Shown here piece after piece: positions 44,957 through 52,971 of a stretch of 52,971 nucleotides of DNA. Below the pieces are notes generated by a model. It did no database searches. It was not told the origin of the DNA and worked only from the letters and a program-made list of their open reading frames with translations. The position numbers were made by a program, and so were the translations under genes. Origin of the DNA: Bacillota bacterium (GTDB lineage: Bacteria; Bacillota; UBA4882; UBA10575). Each line of letters opens with the position of its first letter. Position 1 is the stretch's first letter. The DNA lies in contig JAAYIC010000074.1 of assembly GCA_012735195.1 (NCBI GenBank), positions 1-52,971 of the forward strand. The letters run 5' to 3'.

Positions 44957-45373
44957 TTGCTGGTTTCCACTAAGGGAAGGTACGGCCTGCGCTCCATGGT
45001 CGAACTGGCCCTCAACCATCAGAACGGGCCTTTGCCATTAAGAATAATCGCCGAGCGCCAAGAGATTTCCGAACCCTATTTGGAACAGGTCTTTGCCAGC
45101 CTGCGCAAGGCCGGGCTGGTCAGGGCAATGCGGGGTTCTTCAGGCGGATATATCCTGGCCAGACCGGCCTCGGAGATCACTGTAGAAGAGATCTTGGTCG
45201 CCTTGGAAGGCCCAATCATCCCCGTTGATTGTGTAGAAGATTCCGGCTCCGCCCACTGCCCGCGGATGGAGTTCTGTTTTACCTACCCCCTTTGGAAGGA
45301 ACTGGCCGGGAAAATCAGCGAGATCCTCTCCTCCACCACCCTGCAAGACCTGGCAGATCAGGCCCGCTGTTGA
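44957..45373 (+). CDS. Rrf2 family transcriptional regulator (IscR/CymR-like)
   Basis: Winged-helix regulator of 138 residues: STKGRYGLRSMVELAL, then IAERQEISEPYLEQVFASLR (recognition region), then RGSSGGYILARPASEIT. The protein has three cysteines, in DCVEDSGSAHCPRMEFC (CX8CX5C), where IscR-type members bind a [2Fe-2S] cluster; CymR of Bacillus lacks such a set. The start is TTG 44957, with AAAGGAG upstream. Its neighbours are methionine, cysteine and Fe-S assembly genes, so it likely links cysteine or Fe-S status to them. Shared operator-like motifs precede metY and iscS. Confidence 0.9.
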   Translation: MLVSTKGRYGLRSMVELALNHQNGPLPLRIIAERQEISEPYLEQVFASLRKAGLVRAMRGSSGGYILARPASEITVEEILVALEGPIIPVDCVEDSGSAHCPRMEFCFTYPLWKELAGKISEILSSTTLQDLADQARC

Positions 45374-45377
45374 CCGG

Positions 45378-46307
45378 CTAGGGCAAATCGTCCAGATTAT
45401 AGGGGGTTTCCTGGTATACGTAATAATTCAGCCAATTGGCGAAGAGTAAATTGGCGTGCCCCCGCCATTTTGTCTTGGGTTTTTTATTTGGATCATCCCC
45501 GGGGAAGTAATTCACCGGCAGATGAATATCCAGCCCCTTTGCCACGTCCCTTTCATATTCCGCCTTTACAGTAAGGGGGTCATACTCGGGATGGCCGGAG
45601 ATGAAAATCCGGCGACCGTCGGCCGAAGTCACAATATAAACCCCCGCCTCGTCGGATTCGGCCAGGATTTGCAGGTCCGGTGATTTCAGAATATCTTCCC
45701 TCCGGTTTTCCGTATACCGGGAATGAGGGGCAAAAAACCGGTCGTCAAACCCGCGCAGAAGTCTTAAATGGTTGCCCGAGGCGCTTTCTTTAACTCTATG
45801 GGAAAAGACGCCGAAAAGCTTTTTTTCCCGGGCATACTTAGGTATGCCGTAATGATGATAGAGGGCGGCCTGGGCAGCCCAGCAAATGTAGATGGTGGAA
45901 AAGACGTGGTGTGTCGTCCAATCCATAATAGCGGTTAATTCCGGCCAATAATCCACCTCTTCAAAGGCAATCCGTTCCACCGGAGCGCCGGTGATAATCA
46001 TCCCGTCGAACTTCTCCTCCCTTATCTCCGCAAAAGAACTGTAGAACCTTCTAAGATGCTCCTCAGAGGTGTTTTTCGAGCGGTGCGTTATCGGGTGGAG
46101 CAAAGTAATCTCCACTTGTAAAGGGGTATTGGCCAATAAACGCAACAACTGGGTTTCTGTTACACTCTTGTTCGGCATCAGATTCATGATGATGATCCTT
46201 AAGGGACGAATATCCTGATGTATCGCCCTCTCTACATCCATAACAAAGACCTCTTCTTGCTGAAGAACGGCAAAAGCCGGTAGATGGCGTGGAATCTTCA
46301 CAGGCAT
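45378..46307 (-). CDS. metA: homoserine O-acetyltransferase, MetA type
   Basis: Acylates homoserine to start methionine synthesis. The nucleophile is Cys142 ([14 protein letters not shown]), with the catalytic His-Glu in ISGHPEYD. Glu111 ([14 protein letters not shown]) is the residue associated with acetyl-CoA rather than succinyl-CoA in MetA proteins, matching the adjacent O-acetylhomoserine enzyme MetY. I start at ATG 46307 (309 residues), behind GGAGGGA; the frame runs on to 46328, but residue numbers of the active site agree with the family only from 46307. It is divergent from metY and convergent with the Rrf2 gene. Confidence 0.94.
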   Translation of the reverse strand: MPVKIPRHLPAFAVLQQEEVFVMDVERAIHQDIRPLRIIIMNLMPNKSVTETQLLRLLANTPLQVEITLLHPITHRSKNTSEEHLRRFYSSFAEIREEKFDGMIITGAPVERIAFEEVDYWPELTAIMDWTTHHVFSTIYICWAAQAALYHHYGIPKYAREKKLFGVFSHRVKESASGNHLRLLRGFDDRFFAPHSRYTENRREDILKSPDLQILAESDEAGVYIVTSADGRRIFISGHPEYDPLTVKAEYERDVAKGLDIHLPVNYFPGDDPNKKPKTKWRGHANLLFANWLNYYVYQETPYNLDDLP

Positions 46308-46431
46308 TAAAAATCCCTCCAATCCCAATTATTCTTAATCAGATACCCGGAATTCCGCTGGTTTACCACCTTTTCATATGCAAACGAAAGAAAAATAGAA
46401 TCCGGTATTCCAGAAAAATAACTTCTATTTG

Positions 46432-46460
46432 TTGACAGCCGGATTTAGCTATTGTATAAT
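46432..46460 (+). promoter_or_regulatory. perfect consensus promoter of metY
   Basis: TTGACA (46432-46437) and TATAAT (46455-46460), spacing 17 bp. An expected start near 46467 leaves an 85-nt leader. The rest of the 244-bp metA-metY gap has no S-box core. Confidence 0.9.
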
Positions 46461-46470
46461 CAGAATAATA

Positions 46471-46512
46471 ATTTCCTACTAATCTTATTGGTTTAGTAGT
46501 ATTATAACCAAT
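46471..46512 (+). promoter_or_regulatory. operator-like motif and overlapping dyads downstream of the metY promoter
   Basis: Starting 11 bp after the -10, 46471-46494 matches a motif at iscS (17 of 24 positions; core TTCCTANTAAT). Two overlapping inverted repeats are present: CTACTAA/TTAGTAG (46476-46499) and ATTGGTT/AACCAAT (46487-46512). In RNA they would be mutually exclusive stems. A repressor bound here would block initiation. The Rrf2 protein encoded nearby is the obvious candidate. Confidence 0.55.
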
Positions 46513-46548
46513 TCGCCATAAAAGTCAATAATAAAAAAGGAGGAATGA

Positions 46549-47823
<1,275 letters not shown>

Positions 47824-47911
47824 TACGGTTCTTTAAACCGGTAAAAAATTAACCGTCCGGAAAAAGGAAAAAGCAACACAGCTCCGTAAATATAAAGTAG
47901 TTGGTGGTGTA

Positions 47912-47981
47912 GTCCTGCAGATAAGCTGCAGGGGCTTAACCCGGGTTTCCCGTGGCAGGACCCGGACCTGAACCGGAGGTG
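47912..47981 (+). promoter_or_regulatory. structured leader upstream of cysK
   Basis: The last 75 nt before cysK can fold in alternative ways. CCTGCAG (47914) pairs with CTGCAGG (47926), or GTCCTGC (47912) with GCAGGAC (47955). CCGGGT (47941) pairs with ACCCGG (47960), or CCGG (47962) with CCGG (47973), which would cover part of the GGAGGTG ribosome site. No T-box or SAM-riboswitch core is present. Whether it regulates is unknown. Confidence 0.4.
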
Positions 47982-47985
47982 TGAA

Positions 47986-48933
47986 ATGATGGCGAAGATC
48001 GCCCGTAGTCTGACAGAATTAATCGGCAATACCCCGCTTTTGGAACTGTCCAATCTGGGGTGGAAACACAAAATAAACGCGAAAATCCTCGCGAAATTGG
48101 AGTATTTTAATCCGGCCGGAAGTGTGAAGGACCGCATCGGCTATGCCATGATTAAAGCCGCTGAGGACGAGGGCCTGCTAAACAGGGACTGCCCAGGCGA
48201 CCATGTGATCATCGAGCCGACCAGCGGAAATACGGGGGTTGGCCTGGCTATGGTCGCCGCCGCCCGCGGGTACCGCCTGGTCCTGACAATGCCGGAGACG
48301 ATGAGTCTGGAGCGGCGAAAGCTCTTGAAAGCCCTGGGCGCAGAGGTGGTTTTAACCCCCGGCGCGGAAGGGATGAACGGCGCCGTAAAAAAAGCCCTGG
48401 AACTTGCAGCGCAAATCCCCGGTTCTTTCATTCCCCAGCAGTTTGAAAACCCGGCCAATCCCGAGATCCACCGGCAGACGACCGCCCGGGAGATCTGGGA
48501 GGACACCGGAGGAGAGGTGGATATCTTCATCGCCGGGGTTGGTACCGGCGGGACCATTACCGGCGTGGGCGAGGCTTTAAAGGAAAAGAAGCCCATAGTG
48601 AAGGTTTACGCGGTAGAACCCGCCGCCTCTCCGGTCCTGTCCGGCGGCACGCCGGGACCCCATAAAATACAGGGGATTGGCGCCGGTTTTGTGCCCAAGG
48701 TTCTAAACACGGGGATCATTGATGGGATTATAAAAGTCACGGATGAAGAGGCCATGGCCACAGCCAGAGAACTGGCAAAGACCGAAGGCCTCCTGGTCGG
48801 CATCTCCTCCGGGGCTGCGGCCTTTGCCGCTCTCCAGACCGCCCGGAAGCCGGAGAACGCCGGGAAAACCATTGTCGTGATCCTGCCGGATACCGGGGAG
48901 CGCTACCTCTCCACCGGCCTCTTTACGGTTTAA
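47986..48933 (+). CDS. cysK: cysteine synthase (O-acetylserine sulfhydrylase A)
   Basis: PLP enzyme forming cysteine from O-acetylserine and sulfide, 315 residues. The PLP lysine is in [14 protein letters not shown]; the phosphate loop is [10 protein letters not shown]; the substrate loop is [11 protein letters not shown]. The C-terminal end has [17 protein letters not shown]. The start is ATG 47986 or 47989, with GGAGGTG upstream. It lies 160 bp after metY on the same strand and may be cotranscribed. Confidence 0.96.
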   Translation: MMAKIARSLTELIGNTPLLELSNLGWKHKINAKILAKLEYFNPAGSVKDRIGYAMIKAAEDEGLLNRDCPGDHVIIEPTSGNTGVGLAMVAAARGYRLVLTMPETMSLERRKLLKALGAEVVLTPGAEGMNGAVKKALELAAQIPGSFIPQQFENPANPEIHRQTTAREIWEDTGGEVDIFIAGVGTGGTITGVGEALKEKKPIVKVYAVEPAASPVLSGGTPGPHKIQGIGAGFVPKVLNTGIIDGIIKVTDEEAMATARELAKTEGLLVGISSGAAAFAALQTARKPENAGKTIVVILPDTGERYLSTGLFTV

Positions 48934-48999
48934 CCGCCGCCTTTGCAACGGGATCCTTTGCAACCGGGTATTTGAAAAGCAACGGGTATTTAAAAAACG

Positions 49000-49024
49000 G
49001 GCGCCGGGGTCCTTCCCCGGCGCC
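49000..49024. terminator. terminator between cysK and iscU
   Basis: Perfect 10-bp stem GGCGCCGGGG/CCCCGGCGCC with a TCCTT loop. On the minus strand it is followed by CGTTTTTT; on the plus strand by TGTATTATT. A degenerate tandem pair (CAACCGGGTATTTGAAAAG and a close copy) lies just before it at about 48961-48997. Confidence 0.88.
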
Positions 49025-49066
49025 TGTATTATTCAACAGCAAACCAACAGTTATCCTAGCCAACTG

Positions 49067-49465
49067 CTAGCCAAAAGCCGGTACGGCCGGTGCGGATTTG
49101 TGCCGGTTCTTCCGGTAGGCGGCAAGTGCTTTGTGGAAAGCATCGGCCGCCAGGTTGGAGCAGTGCATCTTTTGGGGAGGAAGCCCGCCCAAAGCCTCGG
49201 CCACCGCCTTATTAGTGATCTTTTCCGCCTCGGCGATACTTTTTCCTTTGACCAGCTCCGTTAAGATACTGCTGGTGGCGATGGCCGCGCCGCAGCCAAA
49301 GGTTTTGAATTTGATATCCACAATCTTGTCATCCTCGATCTTTAGATAGATCCGCATAATGTCTCCGCAGACCGGGTTGCCTGCTTCCCCCACTCCGTCC
49401 GCATTTACAAGCTCGCCGGCGTTCCGTGGATTGAAAAAATGATCCATTACCGCTTCAGTGTACAT
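49067..49465 (-). CDS. iscU: Fe-S cluster assembly scaffold IscU/NifU-like
   Basis: Scaffold on which IscS sulfur and iron are assembled into clusters. All three ligand cysteines are present: GNPVCGDIM, FGCGAAIATSS and KMHCSNLAADA. The length of 132 residues is that of the single-domain type. The start ATG 49465 is 1 bp from the iscS stop. The C-terminus (RKNRHKSAPAVPAFG) is short and basic. Confidence 0.95.
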   Translation of the reverse strand: MYTEAVMDHFFNPRNAGELVNADGVGEAGNPVCGDIMRIYLKIEDDKIVDIKFKTFGCGAAIATSSILTELVKGKSIAEAEKITNKAVAEALGGLPPQKMHCSNLAADAFHKALAAYRKNRHKSAPAVPAFG

Positions 49466-49466
49466 C

Positions 49467-50651
49467 TCAGATCCTCCTTTCAGCTGTCTGCCCCAGGTAA
49501 AGAGGGGAAATCTCCCGCAGGCGGGTTATTGTCTCTTCCAGAATCCCAAGGACATAATCCAACTGTTCTTTAGTGTTTTCTTTCCCCAAGGTCAGCCGGA
49601 GGGAGCCATGGGCCGTCTCATGGGAAAGACCCATTGCCAGCAGAACATGGGACGGGTCAAGAGACCCGGAGGTACAGGCTGAGCCACTGGAGGCCGCAAC
49701 CCCCTTCCGGTCCAGGTTGAGCAGGATCGACTCACCTTCCACAAATTCAAAGCTGACATTGATATTCCCCGGCAACCGCCGAGTAGGGTGTCCATTTAGC
49801 TTAACATGGTCAATCCTGGAGACCAACTGGCTAATGAAATAATCTCGCAGTTCGACAAGGCGAGGAACGGTCTCCTCCAGCCCGGCGACGGCAAGTTCCA
49901 GGGCTTTCGCCATGCCGACAATACCGGCCACATTCTCCGTACCGGCCCGTAATCGCCGTTCCTGTGCTCCGCCGTGAATCAGCCGGTGTAAACGGGTACC
50001 TTTCTTTACGTAGAGGGCGCCGGTCCCCTTCGGCCCATAAAACTTATGGGCCGAGAGGGATAGCAGATCCACCCCTAGTTCCTTTAGGTGGAGGGGGATC
50101 GAACCTACCGTTTGCACGGCATCCGTATGAAAGAGAACTCTTTTTTCCTGGAGAGTCTTACTGATCTCCACAATTGGCTGGATTGTGCCGACTTCATTAT
50201 TGGCATACATCAGACTGACCAGGATGGTCCGGTCGGTGATCGCCTCCCGGACAGCCTCCGGGGCCACCAGCCCGTACTCATCCACCGGGAGATAGGTTAC
50301 GGTAAAACCATGTTTCTCCAAGGCTTTACAGGTTTCCAGAACTGCATGGTGCTCGATGGCGGAAGTAATTATATGGTTGCCTCTCTTCCGGTAGGCCCAG
50401 GCCACCTCGGCAATGGCCAGGTTGTTAGCTTCGGAACCACTGCCGGTAAAGATGATCTCCCGGGCGTCGGCAGCCCCCAAGATCTCCGCCACCTTTTCTC
50501 TGCTTTCTTCAACCGCCTTTTTCGCTGCCCGTCCTTCCTGATAGATGCTGGACGGGTTGCCGAAATTCCCTGTCAAATAGGGGATCATCGCTTTCACGAC
50601 CCGGGGATCGACAGGGGTGGTCGCCGCATGATCCAAGTATATTCGTGCCAT
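49467..50651 (-). CDS. iscS: cysteine desulfurase IscS/NifS-like
   Basis: PLP enzyme that takes sulfur from cysteine for Fe-S assembly and tRNA thiolation. Conserved parts are YLDHAATTPVDPRV, the PLP lysine in SLSAHKFYGPKGTGALYV, and the active-site Cys loop SSGSACTSGSLDPSHVL. The length of 394 residues is the NifS/IscS class. The start ATG 50651 follows GGAGG. It forms an operon with iscU, under a promoter with an operator-like dyad. Confidence 0.96.
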   Translation of the reverse strand: MARIYLDHAATTPVDPRVVKAMIPYLTGNFGNPSSIYQEGRAAKKAVEESREKVAEILGAADAREIIFTGSGSEANNLAIAEVAWAYRKRGNHIITSAIEHHAVLETCKALEKHGFTVTYLPVDEYGLVAPEAVREAITDRTILVSLMYANNEVGTIQPIVEISKTLQEKRVLFHTDAVQTVGSIPLHLKELGVDLLSLSAHKFYGPKGTGALYVKKGTRLHRLIHGGAQERRLRAGTENVAGIVGMAKALELAVAGLEETVPRLVELRDYFISQLVSRIDHVKLNGHPTRRLPGNINVSFEFVEGESILLNLDRKGVAASSGSACTSGSLDPSHVLLAMGLSHETAHGSLRLTLGKENTKEQLDYVLGILEETITRLREISPLYLGQTAERRI

Positions 50652-50738
50652 TTGCCGCCCTCCTTTTCTTCGCCAGTGAATGGCATCAGTCGGGGATTGG
50701 TTTTTCCTTAATTACCTTGTGATTTTTGATTTACTACC

Positions 50739-50762
50739 ATTCCTATCAAATTACTAGGAATT
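50739..50762. promoter_or_regulatory. operator-like dyad of iscS-iscU
   Basis: ATTCCTA-N9-TAGGAAT is a perfect 7-bp inverted repeat just after the -10 element of the iscS promoter, overlapping the predicted start. On the minus strand it matches the metY motif at 17 of 24 positions. It looks like an Rrf2-type (CymR/IscR) binding site. Confidence 0.6.
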
Positions 50763-50768
50763 AATTTT

Positions 50769-50797
50769 ATTTTACTTCTCTTCTGAACTTCAGTCAA
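50769..50797 (-). promoter_or_regulatory. promoter of iscS-iscU
   Basis: Minus-strand TTGACT (50792-50797) and TAAAAT (50769-50774), spacing 17 bp. The rest of the 376-bp gap to sfsA is AT-rich and has no other clear signal. Confidence 0.7.
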
Positions 50798-51027
50798 TAG
50801 GGGTTTCAATTTTTCTAAAATGCAAACTCCCGGCTTTTACATACCCGATTCAGCTTTGTCATGATCTATATCTTCCTTTCATAATGCAACTTCCTTCTTT
50901 ATATAATTCCGGTTGTTATGACCCGGTAATTGTGGTAATATCTTATCAAAAGCAAACCCGGTATTTGACAACCTAGCCGCGGCTGTTCACGCTCGCGGGC
51001 TACAGTAGCAGGCAGAATGTACAAAAA

Positions 51028-51777
51028 ATGAACAAGGATGGCAACACGACAATGAAAAACAAAACGATACTGATCCCCAACTCTTTTTACGGCCGGACCG
51101 TACCGGCCATTTTTCACCAGCGTTTACACAGGTTTGCGGCACGGGTGGAGACAGAAGAGGGAGTGGAAGAGGTTCATATCCCCAACTCCGGGCGCCTGGC
51201 AGAACTGCTCTTTGCCGGGAATCAAGTGGGCTTGCACTTTGAAGGGAGAAAGGGGCGGAAAACCCGCTATACCCTGGTTAAAGCGCAAACCCCCGACGGC
51301 TGGGCTTTCATCGACTCGCGGCTGCCTAACCGGATTTTGGCCAAGCATTGGCAGGACCTCCCGCCACTCCGTGGTTATGACAAGGCCTATCCGGAGACGA
51401 CCGTTGGCGCCAGCCGCTTTGACCTGGTGTTGCATGGAAGGAACCCGGAGAAGATCGCCTTCCTGGAAGCAAAATGTGTCACCCTGGTGCAGGAGGGAAC
51501 CGGGCTTTTCCCGGACGCCCCCACGGAAAGGGGGAGAAAACACCTGCTTGAACTGGCACAGTTGGCCCGCGACAGCAACCGGGCATTGGTTTTTTACTTC
51601 GTGCAGCACCCGGGAGGAAAGAGGGCCTGGGCGAACAGGGAAATGGATCCGAAATTTGCCGAGGCAATGCGCGAAGCAATCCAGGCCGGGGTGGAATTTT
51701 ACGCCTACCGTGTGATGCCCGGGGAAGAGTGGGTGGAATTGACAGAAGTGCCGGTGGAAGAGCCGGCGGGCAAATAG
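51028..51777 (+). CDS. sfsA: DNA/RNA nuclease SfsA family protein
   Basis: Protein of the SfsA family, originally linked to sugar fermentation and more recently described as a nuclease. Conserved segments are VHIPNSGRLAELL, a PD-(D/E)xK-like RFDLVL...FLEAKCVTL, and FPDAPTERGRKHLLEL. Length 249 is normal. Two starts are possible, ATG 51028 and ATG 51052 (AAGGATGG lies 13 nt before the latter). It is a single gene with no clear promoter. Confidence 0.93.
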   Translation: MNKDGNTTMKNKTILIPNSFYGRTVPAIFHQRLHRFAARVETEEGVEEVHIPNSGRLAELLFAGNQVGLHFEGRKGRKTRYTLVKAQTPDGWAFIDSRLPNRILAKHWQDLPPLRGYDKAYPETTVGASRFDLVLHGRNPEKIAFLEAKCVTLVQEGTGLFPDAPTERGRKHLLELAQLARDSNRALVFYFVQHPGGKRAWANREMDPKFAEAMREAIQAGVEFYAYRVMPGEEWVELTEVPVEEPAGK

Positions 51778-51987
51778 ATGATGACAGGTGATAATGGCAA
51801 CATGGTACAAACCTATAGAAGTCATGCCGGAGATCGATGATACTTTTTTACTTCCGAGAAGTACATCTTTATGTTATACTATCCGGTAAAAACAGAAAAT
51901 CGCTTAATCGTCCTTTTGCTTAGTCAAAGTTCGATAGGAAAGACCGGTTCCATAAAACCAATATCACGTAGGAAGAGAGGAGCACTA

Positions 51988-52854
51988 TTGTCCCGCGTGA
52001 AGACTAATCCCAAACGCGAATCATCGAGCAGAAACCCCCGGGGGCAGAAAAGCGCCGGCACTACAGCCCTTTTTTTCACCCTGTTTAAACTCAGTTTCAT
52101 CAAGGCCTTTCAGTACCGGGGATATATCCTGATTACTCTTTTCAGCTCCATTATTGGTGTTTTTGTCCGGGTTAGTTTATGGATGGCTTTGTTCCGGGCC
52201 AACCCGGTGGTCCGGAATACCACTTTTCATGATATGATCACTTACATGGCTTTGACTGGGCTGCTTGTGATCTTTAATATGTCAGGGGCGGGTGACCGGA
52301 TTGCCCAGCGGATATTGCAGGGCTCAATCTCCACGGATCTGATCCGGCCTTATAATCTAAAATTATATATTTTCTCACAAACCACCGGCGACAACCTGGC
52401 CCACTTTTTGCTTTTTGTTTTGCCGGTCTACACCGGGGTCCTGGCTCTTTTCGGGATGCGGTTTCCCCCTACCCTCCTCCACGGCCTTGCTTTTATCGTA
52501 GCTGTGGTCAACGGCGCCATTATCTCCTTCTACTATTATTACATCCTGGGAATGCTCCCTTTCTGGCTGGAATCCAACTGGTACATTCGGTTTGTGGATT
52601 ACGCCATGTTTACCTTGTTTGCCGGCGCCTTTGTCCCGATCTGGTTTTACCCCGACTTCCTTGTGAAAATTAGTTATTACTTGCCTTTCCGGTATATTAC
52701 TTATGAAGCCGTCACCTTCTACCTCGGCCGCACCGGTCTGCCGGAGATGGCCGGGGTTTTCCTGAGGCAGTCGGTTTGGATCGGGATTTTGCTGGGGCTG
52801 GAAGCGGTTTTGTGGCGGGCGGCCCAGAAAAAACTGACGGTCTACGGCGGGTGA
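51988..52854 (+). CDS. ABC-2 type transporter permease
   Basis: Membrane subunit of an ABC exporter of unknown substrate. About six membrane segments are seen, starting with the stretch ending YILITLFSSIIGVFVRVSLW. IGVFVRVSLWMALF, GDRIAQRILQGSISTDLIRP and RYITYEAVTFYLGRTG resemble the COG4587/PF06182 group. I start at TTG 51988, behind GAGAGGAG (288 residues). The frame is open to 51871, but the extra 39 residues have no family character. A second permease follows; the ATPase gene is probably outside the window. Confidence 0.8.
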   Translation: MSRVKTNPKRESSSRNPRGQKSAGTTALFFTLFKLSFIKAFQYRGYILITLFSSIIGVFVRVSLWMALFRANPVVRNTTFHDMITYMALTGLLVIFNMSGAGDRIAQRILQGSISTDLIRPYNLKLYIFSQTTGDNLAHFLLFVLPVYTGVLALFGMRFPPTLLHGLAFIVAVVNGAIISFYYYYILGMLPFWLESNWYIRFVDYAMFTLFAGAFVPIWFYPDFLVKISYYLPFRYITYEAVTFYLGRTGLPEMAGVFLRQSVWIGILLGLEAVLWRAAQKKLTVYGG

Positions 52855-52859
52855 GCCAG

Positions 52860-52971
52860 ATGCATTATTTCCGTCTTTACCTGCAATTTATCAAGATCCG
52901 GCTGCCCTCAATCGTCTCTTACCGGGGGTCTTTCTTCGCCGGGGTGGTGGCACAGTTCCTCAGTTACGGCG
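52860..52971 (+). CDS. second ABC-2 type permease, 5' end only
   Basis: A new reading frame starts at ATG 52860, 5 bp after the previous stop, and is open to the window edge. Its first residues (MHYFRLYLQFIKIRLPSIVS) resemble the start of the partner permease that normally follows COG4587-type genes. Only 37 residues are visible, so the assignment rests on context. Confidence 0.6.
   Translation, partial: MHYFRLYLQFIKIRLPSIVSYRGSFFAGVVAQFLSYG

Overview
The window is the replication-origin region of an anaerobic, Clostridia-like member of the Bacillota (Firmicutes). The evidence is the gene order rpmH-rnpA-yidD-yidC-jag-mnmE-mnmG-rsmG-parA-parB on the minus strand to the left of oriC and dnaA-dnaN-S4-recF-DUF721-remB-gyrB-gyrA on the plus strand to the right, together with RemB and DUF4446 proteins, parS sites of the Bacillus type, consensus sigma-A promoters, strong Shine-Dalgarno sites, and a four-subunit pyruvate:ferredoxin oxidoreductase. 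I do not assign a genus.

Left arm (1-31079). A methionine ABC transporter (metN-metI-metQ, metQ carrying an in-frame stop) is followed by a long-form glyA, a nitroreductase, an archaeal-type IMP cyclohydrolase, the porCDAB operon behind a Rex-like operator, and pdxS without pdxT. Next comes an unusual operon of an HTH protein resembling the TFIIB cyclin fold, a PepV dipeptidase and a secreted YetA/rhamnogalacturonan-lyase-like protein. After it lie an atypical endonuclease III homologue, a CapA-type protein with a DUF559 protein, glnA, a bactofilin with an M23 peptidase, DUF4446, and an 847-bp gap with a parS. parB (containing a second parS), parA and the conserved rsmG-to-rpmH block complete the arm.

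Origin (31080-33117). DnaA boxes lie both upstream of dnaA (2) and between dnaA and dnaN (3). A tract of DnaA-trio triplets and an AT-rich segment follow the last box, so unwinding probably occurs between dnaA and dnaN. The only strong Shine-Dalgarno site of dnaA is separated from its start codon by a hairpin.

Right arm (33118-52971). After gyrA and overlapping or abutting it comes a 2.1-kb gene for a Rad50/YhaN-like coiled-coil protein whose ATPase motifs are all degenerate. It is followed by an HtrA protease gene interrupted by an amber codon, rlmH, and a sulfur/Fe-S cluster: an Rrf2 regulator, metA, metY, cysK, iscU and iscS. metY and iscS share a 24-bp operator-like motif just downstream of strong promoters, which points to a common Rrf2-type regulon. 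sfsA and two ABC-2 permease genes (the second cut by the window edge) close the window.

The most notable items are the degenerate Rad50-like gene attached to the gyrase operon, the shared sulfur/Fe-S operator, the hairpin between the dnaA Shine-Dalgarno site and its start codon, the two interrupted genes, the TFIIB-like HTH operon, and a structured leader before cysK. No tRNA, rRNA, CRISPR array or intact insertion sequence was seen.
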